This document shows, piece by piece, positions 11,732-22,619 of a stretch of 48,732 bases of DNA. Source of the stretch: Furcasterigmium furcatum (taxonomy: Eukaryota > Ascomycota > Sordariomycetes > Glomerellales > Plectosphaerellaceae); NCBI GenBank assembly GCA_001599815.1, contig BCIA01000005.1, positions 214,562 to 263,293 on the forward strand, read 5' to 3'. Within the stretch, counting starts at the first letter, position 1. The number at the start of each line of letters is the position of its first letter. Position numbers and translations under genes: made by a program. Below the pieces are notes generated by a model. It was given only the letters and a program-made list of their open reading frames with translations, was not told the DNA's origin and did no database searches.

Positions 11732-14167
11732 ATGGCCTGCACGCTTGTCTTCAGCTTCCTCGCGGCCTTTGCCGGAGTAGCCCTCGGCCAGTTTGAGGGA
11801 TGGGTCGACAGCCAGGTCAATTCTTCCATGTGTCTGTGGGCGCAGATGAGAGGTAACCCCGCGGACAGGCCTGGTCATTTAGCGGTCCTCTGCTAACCCT
11901 CGCACGGGTGCCGTCATCAGAGACACGGTGTACCTCGACGGCGGCTTCCTCTACTGGACGCAAGGGCTCTCGGATGGGAGGAATGGGGCTTCAGAACAAC
12001 AAGGTCAGTGGTCCTATCCTTTTCCCTCTGGCTTGCGTTGATGCCCTCCCAGAGAACCCTCTCGGCCTCATCTACACGCTCAACTTCAGCCGCCCGTTCC
12101 AGTNGTCCGACAACTTGACGGCACTCTTCGGCACAATATCCAAGGCTCGCGGCGGCGTGGGGAACACCAACAACGACGCGCCCAACTANTATGACGGCGC
12201 CATGCTCGTGAACGACGCCCAGCTGACGCTGTACGGAGGCCTGGTCAAGAAGACGGACGCCTTCCTCCCCCCTCGCGCCGACGATGCCTTGACCTATCAG
12301 GTCCACCAGTACGGCCCGGTGAGGGACCAGTTCCGACCCGGCTTCGTCGCAAACACGCTCCCTGATGGCATGACCCGGTACGTCGCCTACGGGGGGGCGG
12401 TCAGCGCACCGTCCGAGGACATGGCCTGGTACTTTGGGGGGCTTCGCGCACCGAACTGGGGGCCTGTGTACCAACGAAACTCCAANCACACGGAAAACGC
12501 CGTCGACGCCTCGAANACNCTTCTCACGCTGGATTTGGCGACCCAGACNAATCCCGTATGGGCGAATACGACTCTTCCCGATCACATCAAAAGCCGGGCG
12601 AACCCCGAGGTGGTCTGGGTTCCCGTGGGCGAGCGAGGCATCCTGGTTGCCATCGGGGGCGTCACGTATCCCGACTGGGTGACGAGCACCCGCATGTCGG
12701 AGAACTCGAGCCAGAGCGTAGGCGTTTGCCCACGTCCTCTGCTTGCACGCTGATGCTAACGGGTACGCAGCGGCTAGACAGCGACGAGTTTATGACGACG
12801 GTCGATATATACGACGTTGCCACGCGCACTTGGCACAGACAAACCACGTCGGGTGGCCCGGGGGCGCGTACGAGGGCCTGTGCGGTGGTCGCGCCGGCCC
12901 AAGACATGTCCAGCTTCAACATCTACCTCTACGGGGGCTACCCCGGCGTTGACCCCAAGGTCGAGATGAGCGACGAGGTCTGGGTCCTGTCCCTCCCCTC
13001 CTTCACCTGGACCAGGGTCAGCGAGGGCAGGCATGGCCATGGCCGGAACGGGCACAAGTGCTTCATGCCGTATCCCGACCAATTGATGGTCATTGGCGGG
13101 ATGACGTCCCTGGCAGGCGATGATCTCACGTGCCTTGCCAGCCTCATCCAAGTCTACAACCTGACCAGCGCCCAATGGATGGATGGCTACGATCCCGAGA
13201 GCTACGCCGATTACGGCGTCCCCCAGGCTGTCAGGGATGTCATCGGTGGCAGCGCGGCAGGAGGGGCGATCTTGACGACCCCAAGCCCGTCGGGATGGTC
13301 GGACGACGACTTGGCCGCCGTGTTCGACACGCCATACCCGACGTCGAAGATCCAGACCTGGCATCCCTATCCTAAAACAACCGAGGTCAGTCGGCCGATA
13401 GATGATGCCGAAGACGGCGGGAAGGTGCCGAGCTGGGTCGCCCCAACCCTCGGCGTCCTCCTCGGTCTGTTCGTCCTGGCTGCGTGTCTCGGCAGCTTCT
13501 GCCTTTGGCGAAGGCGCAAGCTTCGCCGTGAGCGCGCCCCCTCCGGAGATAACGGCGCCCGCATCCTCTCCTGGATCAGGGGGCAGCCAACCGAAAACAA
13601 GAGTCTTACTGTCACGACGCTGGAAGAAATGCCCCCAAACCCTGGCGCAGTCGAAGGCCCTGGCTCGCCTTCGATCCCGACTCCTTCTGTCACACCACCT
13701 GAGATGATGAACACTCTAATTGTAGAGCTCCCCGGTATGTCCCACCCTCCCGATTCATCTGACACTCGCGGCGGACTGACATGCATCATTAAGATACCTC
13801 ACCTCCTCATCAGCTTGAAGACACCGGTCTCTCTTATGGGGAGGTCATCGCCAAACACAGCTGGCCTTCCACATCTATTCAGCCGACAATCCACTCTACC
13901 TCTGCCTCAGTCGATACCCAATCTGTCACTCCATCATCTGGCATCCTGAGTCCCGACTCTCCAACCTATGACATTATTAGCCCAATAAGTAACACATTCG
14001 GAGATGGCTTCGGTCATCTCCGTCAAATTAGCGACGTCACGGTTGGTTCAGCCCCAGACGCAGCAGTTTCCCACGCCGTACTCAGTCCCATCAGCCCTCT
14101 GGTGGAGGCTCCATCTTACGACTCGCCAGCTGCGCGCTCCGCAAACGATCCAACAGACCAGGTCTAG
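11732..14167 (+). CDS. Kelch-repeat, single-pass membrane protein
   Basis: Five exons (11732-11852, 11923-12003, 12053-12717, 12771-13734, 13794-14167), phases all consistent, 734 residues. A signal peptide comes first (MACTLVFSFLAAFAGVALG). The ectodomain has Kelch-like blades: DTVYLDGGFLYW, GILVAIGGVTYPDW, DEFMTTVDIYDVATRTW, FNIYLYGGYPG, VWVLSLPSFTWTRV, QLMVIGGMTS. One transmembrane helix sits near residue 530 (WVAPTLGVLLGLFVLAACLG) with a basic stop-transfer RRRKLRRER, followed by a Ser/Pro-rich cytoplasmic tail. Kelch beta-propellers bind proteins or sugars, and membrane-anchored versions are widespread in filamentous ascomycetes with unknown ligands. The weakest junctions are the 12003/12053 intron (poor branch site) and the 12718 donor (GTAGGC). 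N bases affect exon 3. Confidence 0.85.
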
Positions 14168-14176
14168 GTACAGTAG

Positions 14177-14457
14177 CAGAAGCCCTTCTTGACGTCCAGC
14201 ATGTTGCTTCATTGGGTGTTGGGCCTCAAGCACCACAGCTCTCCCTCATCGGATGTCTTTGGCCTGGACTCTCCAATCGTTGTCAGTCCAATCGGCAGCA
14301 TGCTGTGGGATCGCCCAGGCCATCTCTGCCAAATTAGAGAGGCCGCAATCGCCAGTGGCTACAGTCCCGCCGTGCTGAGCCCGGTCAGCCCGCCAGCGGA
14401 GACTCCAACTTACTTCTCGCCTGCCGTGGATTCGGTCGAGCACAAAGACCAGAACTA
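14177..14457 (+). pseudogene. Duplicated Kelch-protein C-terminal tail beyond the stop
   Basis: In the same frame as the Kelch gene, after its stop at 14165-14167 and a second TAG at 14171-14173, the frame stays open to 14455-14457. It encodes FGLDSPIVVSPIGSMLWDRP, GHLCQIREAA, SPAVLSPVSPPAETPTYFSP. This parallels the real tail: SPDSPTYDIISPISNTFGDG, GHLRQISDV, SHAVLSPISPLVEAPSYDSP. It is therefore a second copy of the terminal about 65 residues. It may be a leftover, a readthrough extension, or an alternative last exon. Confidence 0.6.
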
Positions 14458-15389
14458 GGCCCTGCAAACTGGCGGGTCGATGAGGCAGGGCGGCGACACT
14501 TTGAGGACCGGAACAGGGACCACAGCTCACAATCACAGGCACGTTGCGTTGCTGCTCCCACTTTTGTTCATATGCCCTAAATAGCAATGCACAACGGCGA
14601 CACCGAGCGGCTTTTTTTTTTAGCTGCTGCCGAACGAGCTTCTCATACTCCTAGCCAGGCTATTGCCCGTCACCGACGTCTTTTCGTTGAAACAGGCAAC
14701 ACATTTGCTGCCGGTCCCTTGAACCTTCCAAGAGTCTCCAATCGGGAGGGCGGAGAGGGGGGGCGACCATCGGAGCAGCGACCTGCTTGAGACCGGCGAT
14801 ACATGGTGCTATGGTCTCCCGCCGGTTGTCTCCGAGATGCCGACGCATAATCAACGCGGTGCACAAGACCAACCCAAGTTTCACTTGTTGTCAAGACATC
14901 CCAATGAAAGAGTCGTGACATCATTTCTAGACCGATCTCGGTTGTTAAGGCGAGTGTTATTTCATTGAAAGGGTGTATTTCGAGTAAACGGAAACCAAGA
15001 TCCCACCACTATTTTGTTTAATCAAGGTACTAGAAGGAACCCAGTCCTAAATGCGATTTCCCGTCCCTGGAGCTTTCTCTTCTTGTCAAGAGGGTTTGGA
15101 AGTATATATATCTCAGTTGCCTTCATCAAACGCCCGCATTCCGCACTTCGTAGGGTAGGCGAATATGCCTGTGGAGAACTTGCACCACCTAAAGCACCTG
15201 CTGACCCTTTTGAGGACCAAACTTTCTTACCAAAGCGCCTCTTCAAGGGCAACATTTGTTTTATGTAGTTCAAAGACATGATGAAACGAGGCTTTATCGG
15301 GGCCGTGATCTTTTGAGGGCCGTGTGATTGTCGAAGACCATGTGACCCCATATCTGTGTTTGCATGGCTTTGGTGTGCAGTGCTGAATA
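14458..15389. other. Intergenic, no gene seen
   Basis: Only short frames without codon structure or splice partners. Contains an A/T-rich stretch near 14920-15110. It ends at the TA target site of the transposon. Confidence 0.5.
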
Positions 15390-15439
15390 ACGTCCGAGAC
15401 CCCCATTTCGACCACCCCCCCATTTCGACCACCCCAAAA
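15390..15439. repeat. Transposon inverted repeat, left
   Basis: 50 bp, exactly the reverse complement of 17197-17246. It holds two direct copies of a CCCCATTTCGACCACC-like motif, likely the transposase binding site. Confidence 0.95.
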
Positions 15440-15487
15440 ATGGATCACCAGAATCGCGACACCAACTTCAAGATCAATTAAAACTGG

Positions 15488-17095
15488 CTACGCTGCAACT
15501 GTGATACAGTCCTCTGGGCCACTAGGTATTTCAACGTCGCTGGATCCATCTATCTGATCTATTTTATCGCCAGCCTCAATCTGGGCCCTATGGATAGCGT
15601 TGATGTCGGCGAACTTCGAATTGGGGCTGATCTGGACCTTCTTCTTTTTCCTGGGCCTGGCTGCTTCCAACTGGGCCTCTAGGATCTGGATCTTCTGTTG
15701 CGAGGTTGCAAGGGCGTAGTCCTTCTCGTTGAATCCCTTTTGGACCTTTCTGAATAGTAGGCGTTGCGTACTGGTAGGTTGATCCAGCTGGCTATATAGG
15801 CGTAGCTGGCCCTGGAGATCAGCTGCCTTCCTAGGCGTCGACCAAGCTACTGCAGACCCAGCTGAATCCCAGTTTTCAATAGCTCTGGATCCAATAGCTC
15901 TATCCAGGATACTGTTGACTGTGCTGCTAGCCCCGTTGCTGTTATCTAGGAGTAGAGGGCTCAGGAGGGGCTTAGCCAGGGATACTGGCCATAGACCTGT
16001 CGATTTCCATCCACTCCTGATGTTCTGGGCAGAACAGGCAGTCTCGCGAGCCTTCTGATAACAGGATAGAAAGTTCCGTTTGCCCACAACTGTTGAATCG
16101 TTCCAGGTCTCCAGGGATCCCAGCTCCTTCTTATAGGCTGCCTTCAAGGGTCCAAAGACAGACTGATCAAGAGGTTGAAGGACGTGGGACGTATGGGGAG
16201 GCAGGAAAACCAGTTGGATATTGTTGCTGTAGCAGAGATACATAAATTCTGTTGTCTCGTGACTGCCATGCCCATCTAGGATTAATAGCCTGGGCTGGGA
16301 TGGATCTGTTGGTTGGGTAGCTGGGATGAAGACCTCTTGCAACCAATAGATAGCTGTTGAATTGCTGGTCCAGCCGTTGTCTGTTGCCGTGAACTTCCAT
16401 TGGGTATAGTGAACCAGATCCAGAGGGAACCACTGCTGTTGGACTGTCTTGCCCTTGAAGATAACTAAGGGTGGGAGCAGGGATCCATCTGCACTGATAC
16501 ACTCGAGGATAGACGTCCAGGCTCTGGATCCTGGCTGCTTTTTCCGGAGAGCCTGGCTCCCAGAGGATCCCAGGACCAGACCGTTGGCCCCTCGACCCTC
16601 TAGGATACCCGTCTCATCCATATTGTATCTGTTGGCTGGCTGGATAGCCTGGATCTCTGGGACGGCTAGACGTCGGAACCAAGTCCTGATGACGTCAGCT
16701 GAGGCTCCGTTGATACGCTGGGAATCGATAGGCCTGGCTCTATGGACCTTGATAGATGGGTTCCTCTTGAGGAAGGCTTGGATCCAGTGCTTTCCAACGC
16801 CCTGGACGTCGCCTCGTAGTCGTACGATCCGGTCTGCGAAATCCTTGACTTGTTGATGGGTAGGGGGCAACCCCAGGGCAGCCTGGATCCGTACCCATTC
16901 AACCAGATGGGATTCCTGGCTTGGGGAGAGTTTCTGCTGGCTCGCAAAGGCGATAGGTCTGGGCTGGGATCCCTGGATACGACTGATAAGGGTTGACCTT
17001 GGGACACCCCACTCTATTGAGGCCTTACGGAGGGACTGGCCGTTTGCGATCGAACTAAGGGCCTGTTGAATATCGTCTTCTGTATAGGGCTTCAT
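15488..17095 (-). CDS. Fot1/pogo-like DDE transposase
   Basis: Intronless, 535 residues, ATG at 17095. Residues about 5-42 form a Psq-type helix-turn-helix (TEDDIQQALSSIANGQSLRK). Residues about 55-125 form a CENP-B/Tc5-type second DNA-binding domain (WVRIQAALGLPPTHQQVKDF, KHWIQAFLKRNPSIKVHRAR). A DDE_1 catalytic domain follows. The candidate acidic triad is D160 (NMDETG), D274 (LILDGHGSH) and D310 (LQPLDQSVFG), a DD35D-like spacing. The C-terminus is lysine-rich (PRKKKKVQ). It would cut and paste the surrounding element at TA sites. The frame is fully open with no RIP-like stops. Length is typical of Fot1-family proteins. Confidence 0.95.
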   Translation of the reverse strand: MKPYTEDDIQQALSSIANGQSLRKASIEWGVPRSTLISRIQGSQPRPIAFASQQKLSPSQESHLVEWVRIQAALGLPPTHQQVKDFADRIVRLRGDVQGVGKHWIQAFLKRNPSIKVHRARPIDSQRINGASADVIRTWFRRLAVPEIQAIQPANRYNMDETGILEGRGANGLVLGSSGSQALRKKQPGSRAWTSILECISADGSLLPPLVIFKGKTVQQQWFPLDLVHYTQWKFTATDNGWTSNSTAIYWLQEVFIPATQPTDPSQPRLLILDGHGSHETTEFMYLCYSNNIQLVFLPPHTSHVLQPLDQSVFGPLKAAYKKELGSLETWNDSTVVGKRNFLSCYQKARETACSAQNIRSGWKSTGLWPVSLAKPLLSPLLLDNSNGASSTVNSILDRAIGSRAIENWDSAGSAVAWSTPRKAADLQGQLRLYSQLDQPTSTQRLLFRKVQKGFNEKDYALATSQQKIQILEAQLEAARPRKKKKVQISPNSKFADINAIHRAQIEAGDKIDQIDGSSDVEIPSGPEDCITVAA

Positions 17096-17196
17096 TATCG
17101 ATAGATAAAAGAGGGTAGAAAACCTGGAAAAAATCTATCTAGGTTTGGTGAAGATATGAGCGATTTAGATAGGGTGGTGGAAGTAGCGGTGTGGTG

Positions 17197-17246
17197 TTTT
17201 GGGGTGGTCGAAATGGGGGGGTGGTCGAAATGGGGGTCTCGGACGT
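17197..17246. repeat. Transposon inverted repeat, right
   Basis: 50 bp, reverse complement of 15390-15439, bordered by the second TA at 17247-17248. Confidence 0.95.
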
Positions 17247-17689
17247 TAGAGCTCTGTACATAGAAGCGGAGCTTCCCTGAATACATTAATGTATGTCGCC
17301 CCCTCTCAGTATGTACTGGGGACAGATAGTCTGTCCGTCCAACTCAGGGCCCCAACTTCGGACTCAACGTTATGAAGCCTCCATTCAAGACCCATTCAAG
17401 ACCATCGACGGAGCGCTGTAGGGGCCGCCGTAGTTTGTGGCCAGGATCGGCATCATGCAGGACATTCTTAAGGACTAAATTCGGGCTAATTTTAGTAGAC
17501 TAAAATATAGGGCCACTTCCTTGTGATGGCTCGCACCACGTCCAAGTTTCGGGCTCGTCTGTTCAATACAAGGAAGGCACTCGGCCATCTTACATTGTAT
17601 GTACTGTACAGTAGATGTGCAATACTGTGTTAAGAAGCCACATAAACCAGTTGGTCATATCACTCTCTTATCGGTTCCCCGTCCACACA

Positions 17690-18202
17690 ATGTCTCCCGT
17701 CACCGATTGCAGTGGTTCCACTCGTCCTACGATTCAACTTGCTGAAGGTCCCGTAGACAGAGCCTTTATCAAGTCTGCCGCAATGCTGGCGGATCAGAAT
17801 CCCGGCTGGTCTGGAGTCTTCTTCGCCAAGTTTCTTGCCGCATACTACGACCAAGTAGCCCTGGGGACATGCAACGATGTGGAGGATAGCCTAGGTGCTG
17901 CATCGCTGCAGGATCCCCAAGCCAACAGTCTTCTCCGCAGCATGTACTCTCAAGCTGCAGAGCTTTATCGAGAGTGTCATCGGCTGCAAGAGATAACCAA
18001 CAGTCTCGAAACGGTCGGGACCGATGGCTCATTCTACCTTACCGAGCTTGTCGAGTCTATGAGACATGGCTGCCAGAGTCAAGCTCGCATCGCAGCTGGC
18101 ATTCTCCGAGACGCCCGAAGCGTGAGACGTTTCATCGTCGAGCAGGTTAGCCAAAACAAGTCAGCGACGCTGACGCTGCGATTCAAGACAGAAGGCCAGT
18201 GA
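17690..18202 (+). CDS. Hypothetical protein, 170 aa
   Basis: Open frame from ATG at 17690 (context CACAATGTC, better than the in-frame ATG at 17615). The product looks helical and soluble: AFIKSAAMLADQNPGWSGVF, YSQAAELYRECHRLQEITNS, LTELVESMRHGCQSQARIAA, SVRRFIVEQVSQN. No signal peptide, membrane helix or known motif. It is the first gene to the right of the transposon, about 440 bp from its end. Family unknown. Confidence 0.6.
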   Translation: MSPVTDCSGSTRPTIQLAEGPVDRAFIKSAAMLADQNPGWSGVFFAKFLAAYYDQVALGTCNDVEDSLGAASLQDPQANSLLRSMYSQAAELYRECHRLQEITNSLETVGTDGSFYLTELVESMRHGCQSQARIAAGILRDARSVRRFIVEQVSQNKSATLTLRFKTEGQ

Positions 18203-18398
18203 AGAGAGCTCATCGAAACCTGTTTGTCTTATTCGAAGTCTACAGCTCAGAGCTGTCGACTAATGCATCAAGTTTTCTCCTACGTGGTGGTCGAGTTTGA
18301 AGAGGGTCTAACTGTATCCAAGAACTGAAGTGTCTCCAGACTCTAGAACAGGCAGTATCTAAGTATCATCCATCTCAATAGTTCATTGAAAGTTAGTC

Positions 18399-18803
18399 TT
18401 AAAGGGCTAACTTACATTGTGTCAAGTCTCTTGCGAATGATTGGCGCAAAGGTTCCAACAGGCGGGCTGAGGGCTGGTAGCTATCCGCATCTAGAACATT
18501 TAAGCAAGCATCGCCTGACGCCGAGAAAACTCCATATCGGCTGATATAGTCATTCTCCTTATTACCCTTAGTGTCGTCTTCACTCGCGTAGCGGATTTGC
18601 ACATCGTCGACGGCCGTCCTGACGGGCAATGTATTTCTGCGCGCCGGTTTCTGCCTTCTCCTGAACTGCTGAGGCACTTGCCAGCGTTGTGCGGTCTTCT
18701 CCAAGACTAGTTTGTAACATATGTGAAAAGCGACTTGCTTGGTGAAGAGGCATTTCACATGACTGCCGTAGAATGAAGGATGCTTCTGAGAACCGTCCGT
18801 CAT
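18399..18803 (-). CDS. Doubtful hypothetical ORF, 134 aa
   Basis: ATG ORF on the minus strand (MTDGSQKHPSFYGSHVKCLF) ending DLTQCKLAL. Composition is unremarkable. A competing frame is open over 18580-18837, so neither is secure. No domain or splice partner found. Confidence 0.25.
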   Translation of the reverse strand: MTDGSQKHPSFYGSHVKCLFTKQVAFHICYKLVLEKTAQRWQVPQQFRRRQKPARRNTLPVRTAVDDVQIRYASEDDTKGNKENDYISRYGVFSASGDACLNVLDADSYQPSARLLEPLRQSFARDLTQCKLAL

Positions 18804-19954
18804 AGAGGCTCGGAGACCGCAACTGCGCGAGGGTCAAAGACTCCCACCTGAACCGAAACTATACTGCCGTTCTTGAAGGCACGGAAGTCTCGGTGCGCAG
18901 ATCTCCAGGAGATCCACAAGCTTGAAGCTATTTTAGTCAACGGCCGGAGCTGTTGAGCTGGACGTCTGGGCTACCTAGGCCCAGAACAAGGACTAACCGC
19001 GGCATTCAGAATCCAAGCTTTGGACCTGTTTTCATTGTATCAATAGGTCCCGTTCCGCGGTTCTTAAATTGAGGGCCTCAGTACATATGTAATGAAACGA
19101 CTGTCGTCATTTACTGTTCACGAGCAACGCTGCATGTATTTTTACCTTCAAGCGGAAAAAGCTATCATCACTATCACACATTCCAAGCGGTCCTCGCTAG
19201 CTTTGCTACAGACATAGCCCCTTCGCCCAGTTTCTTCCTCGAGTCTAGAATGAATGAAATCAAGGGGAAACACCAGGACGAGCCTGTTTCGGGAGCTGAT
19301 ATCACGAAGGAAGCTCGAGCCGTCACGGATCCCAAGATGGAAAGGTACGACCCAAAGAAATCTCAGAGGCCGCAGCGAGATAGCCTGAGGCTTCGGCCAG
19401 GGCTTGGACCGGACTGGAAGACCATTCACGTTCCGGCCACGTAGAATTTGCGGCAGCAACAGTGCAGCAAGTCCGTAGGAAACATGAAAATCGCGTGGCA
19501 ACGCGAGTCCACCTTCTTTCTGGAATAATTCGGTATGCGGGCACCAACCGATTCAGCCTGCTTGCACTCCTGGTATGGTTTACAGCATGATACCAACCCA
19601 CAATAGATCATCCAGTGTCCAATTCCATGCTGTATGTACATACATGTATCAACATGCAGATGACATGACTCCTGGGTTATGGAGACCAGACCCAGGTGAA
19701 GACACGGAGGCTACACTCGATCGACGCTGCGAGCCTAATTTTGGAGCTGCCTTGTGGAAAGTCCCTGTTTCGGGCCCTCTTTCGTAAAGCCCATTTCATC
19801 GACTTTAAATTTGGGACCTAGATAAGCAGCGTCTTTCCCTTCCTAAGAATTTGACTCAGCAGGGGGGATTCCCAAGCCTCATTGGCAAGAGCCACTTGTC
19901 AGAACCCTCTACAAAAGACTAACCGTAACGTCTGGCGCTGAGGACCCTTTGAAG
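18804..19954. other. Intergenic, only short ORFs
   Basis: A 64-codon ATG ORF on the plus strand (19250-19444, hydrophilic, MNEIKGKHQDEPVSGAD) is the only mildly protein-like frame. Otherwise nothing is recognisable. Confidence 0.35.
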
Positions 19955-20388
19955 ATGAAAGCTCATACCCAGCCTTCCTCTCAGGGTGCGTCAAACCGTC
20001 GCTACAGTCACAACACAGGGTTCAGAGAGCCTCTCAACAAATGTACGTCTGTTTACAGCTACTGAGATTGCCATTCTGATCCTCTAGTCTCCAACACGGC
20101 ACTCCCGCACCCCGAGGCAGACTTATCGCGGGAGCCAGTTCTCTCGCAGGGCATTCTCAGTGAGTCCATCAGGCAGAGGAGTCTTCTCTCGCGTAAGTAC
20201 AAGCGCATTATCAACCACGGCAGCATTTCTCCCGCCGCCGGAGACATCTGCATCGATGTGCGCAGCAATCTGGGCGGTGGACCCGCCCCCGGAGGCGTTC
20301 CTCCCAACAGGCGATTTACAAGGCCTGGTTTCAAGACCAGGTCGACGGACTGCTGCAGCACGAGAACTCAAGGCGACAAAGCCCCTAA
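19955..20388 (+). CDS. Hypothetical small protein, three exons
   Basis: Exons 19955-20042, 20088-20257 and 20311-20388; phases agree and give 111 residues. Intron 1 (GTACGT, CTACTGAG, CTCTAG) is convincing. Intron 2 (GTGCGC donor, CAACAG acceptor, 53 nt) is chosen because it joins SPAAGDICID to IYKAWFQDQVDGLLQHENSR, which reads as real protein. Skipping it would extend frame 1 to a stop at 20483-20485 with a very basic end. The protein is hydrophilic, with a helical middle (ILSESIRQRSLLSRKYKRII). No family recognised. Confidence 0.45.
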
Positions 20389-20611
20389 ACGGAACGAAGC
20401 AGGGTGCTGTCAGAGCCATCTGATGGCTCGCCGAAAGAGAAAGATGTCCCGGATACTTGGACTCCTTGGTAGGCGTAGGCGGTAGAGATACACCCAGGCA
20501 TGTCATGATGGTCTAGAGGGTTAAGGACTGTTTGGCCCATCCAGAAAACACGTGTTGTCCAGTGCGTAGTAGTACAATAGACTTGAAACACTCCCCTCTG
20601 GGCTATCTATT

Positions 20612-20992
20612 CTAAGCGTGGCTGATTAGCATCAAGGACCCGGGGATACGGCGGCTTCCCAAGGCGGATAACATCGCCGGCGGTAAAAGAAGCACCGCAA
20701 TCCGGACATCGTCGGATTTGCGCGACAGGGCATCAACGCGCTTATCCAAAGCACCCAAGCCTTCCACAACCTTGACGGGGAGCGGCTGCTCCTGACTAAC
20801 TTCTTCAGCACTGGCATTTCGTGAGTTTCCACCGGATCCGAGGCAGATTGCTAAATTGGAAACAGTCAATGGGGCAGCTGCATAGTCCTGGCTGCTTGCC
20901 CCCGTGATCCTTTCTTGTGCAAGTTCGTCGACGGGGGCATATTGAGGTCGCTTTGTGAGCACACGGTGTCCCGTATTGGCAATTCGGCACAT
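20612..20992 (-). CDS. Doubtful hypothetical ORF, 126 aa
   Basis: The C-terminal half looks coding (EQPLPVKVVEGLGALDKRVD, ALSRKSDDVRIAVLLLPPAM). The N-terminal half overlaps a second plausible minus-strand frame (20866-21102; ELPIRDTVCSQSDLNMPP), so the true model may be spliced from both. No family recognised. Confidence 0.3.
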   Translation of the reverse strand: MCRIANTGHRVLTKRPQYAPVDELAQERITGASSQDYAAAPLTVSNLAICLGSGGNSRNASAEEVSQEQPLPVKVVEGLGALDKRVDALSRKSDDVRIAVLLLPPAMLSALGSRRIPGSLMLISHA

Positions 20993-21354
20993 CCTTCGAG
21001 CTCGCTAGCTGTGGCCAGCCGCACGCTCGAGGAGCTGTGCGAGAACGACTCATGCCACTTGAAAGCGCGAGCAAACAGCGTCAACCCGGCGACCCTCGGC
21101 ACTCATCTACTTGAGGGCGACAGAACTCGCCTGCCCGGCTGCAAGGCAGCTGTTCTCCGTGGAAGTCTGGCACCAGGCTCGAGAAGCGGAGACCCGAATT
21201 TGCTAAGCCCGGCGGAAGGGATATGCCCCGGTTCTGTCCGCAGACTCTTGACGGAGGATGTCACCCGCAGGGACTTCGTCGTCGCAAGGAGCTCGTTACA
21301 CGACGAGGTAGACACCCGCACTATCCCCCCTGAACAGCCCGCGCCCCCACCATG

Positions 21355-21875
21355 CCCTCCAACGGCTCCGCAGCCAGCAGCAACCGTGGCCTCACCGACG
21401 CCGCCGTCACCCTTGCACAACATCCACAAGCCCTCCAGCTCTGCGCCGAGAGCATGATAACCTCGACGCCATCCGCCCCATCAACATGATCGTCGTCACC
21501 AACGGCATCCGACGGCAGCCGACGGACGTCGAGACCGTCCTCGTCTCGGCCGCCAAGAAGTTCAAAAACCTCGGGCCCCTCGCAACGAGCCCGGCGCCGC
21601 TGCCACCCTGAGCGCCGTCGACGGCCTCGGAGCTCGTCGACGGCATCCGCGACATGGTCGACACCGTATCAGGAGCACTGCGCAGGGCTCCACTCGCATC
21701 CTCCGTCGATGGCATCCTCAAGGCCGTCCTCGGCCCCCTCGGCTTGACCGCCGACCTGCCACCGGGGAGAGTCGCGGCCGCCAGCATCTTGCCCCGGGGC
21801 ACAAAGTTTGGCAATTCGTGCCGCCTTGGATCGGATTCCGCGGCCCTTGTAGAGGGCATGAGGTGCCCTGAATAG
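21355..21875 (+). pseudogene. Decayed gene of unknown family
   Basis: Coding-like sequence starts in one frame (GLTDAAVTLAQHPQALQLCA), then shifts near 21453 to HDNLDAIRPINMIVVTNGIR and ETVLVSAAKKFKNLGPLA. It is interrupted by TGA at 21609-21611 and resumes in the same frame (STASELVDGIRDMVDTVSGA, SVDGILKAVLGPLGL). At least one frameshift and one stop make it a pseudogene. The long minus-strand frame over 21407-21970 is a GC-rich shadow. Family unknown. Confidence 0.45.
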
Positions 21876-22619
21876 AATGTTGTTCGCGCCTGCGCGTCCT
21901 TGCCGCGTGCGCATAACATCCAGAGGCGGGCAGGGGGAGTGTCACCCCGGTGCCCGCCTTCTCGTGCCATGTTGATCGTAGCAGCTCGTCATTGGGAAGC
22001 ATGACCTCTGCCTTGCAACTGGGGGTAGGCGACGTGCGCCGAGCGGCTGCGCGCGGCACTTCATCCCACGTGGAGCGGTCGAGGGTTTGGGGTCTTGTCG
22101 TGCGGACTCGTCGACGTCAGGTGGACCATGAAGACGCGGTCGAGGCGAACATTCTGGGCGCGTCGCGTGAATCCCCTTCGCGGGTGGTGGGTCCCTGGAA
22201 ATTGCAGAGCATCGTCTCTTGTGCAGCTGCACAACCGTGCACAGGAACTTGGGCGGTACCAGCGAGACCGTCAAGACCCAGCGCCGCGAGGTCACCCACG
22301 GCAGCCTTCCCCCGCCAGCGCACGGCCTGCCGGAGTCCTGCCCTCAGGGGCGCGGCAGGACCTAGGCCTCCGTATTGCCGTCGCGGCGGCGGCCGGCGCA
22401 ACCCCGCTCCAGATTGCCCCGCGTCCGCCCCGCTCGACGCGGATGACGACGGCAGACCGCGTCGTCCGTCGCCTCGTGGGTGTCGAGCCGTTAGCAGTAG
22501 ACCATCGTGGCGGACACGCTCTACACGACTGCGAATGCAATCACACGATGATCCCTCAGGTTTCGAGTACTGATTGCGACACGAATAAGGACATACACGA
22601 GGTCTCTGGCTAGGCTGCG

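Larger units (their letters stand above)
15390..17246 (-). mobile_element. Complete Fot1/pogo-type Tc1-mariner transposon
   Basis: An element of 1857 bp flanked by TA on both sides (15388-15389 and 17247-17248). Perfect 50-bp terminal inverted repeats begin ACGTCCGAGACCCCC. One intact transposase gene of the pogo/Fot1 superfamily lies inside on the minus strand. The TA duplication and DDE transposase agree with a Tc1-mariner class II element. No internal stops and no end divergence suggest recent insertion. Confidence 0.95.

Noticed and set aside
15022..15432. Minus ORF running into the transposon end
   Set aside because: Uses the inverted repeat as its N-terminus; no coding character.
21407..21970. 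187-codon open frame on the minus strand
   Set aside because: It is the GC-rich complement of the plus-strand decayed gene, and its composition is Arg/Pro/Ser-rich without structure.
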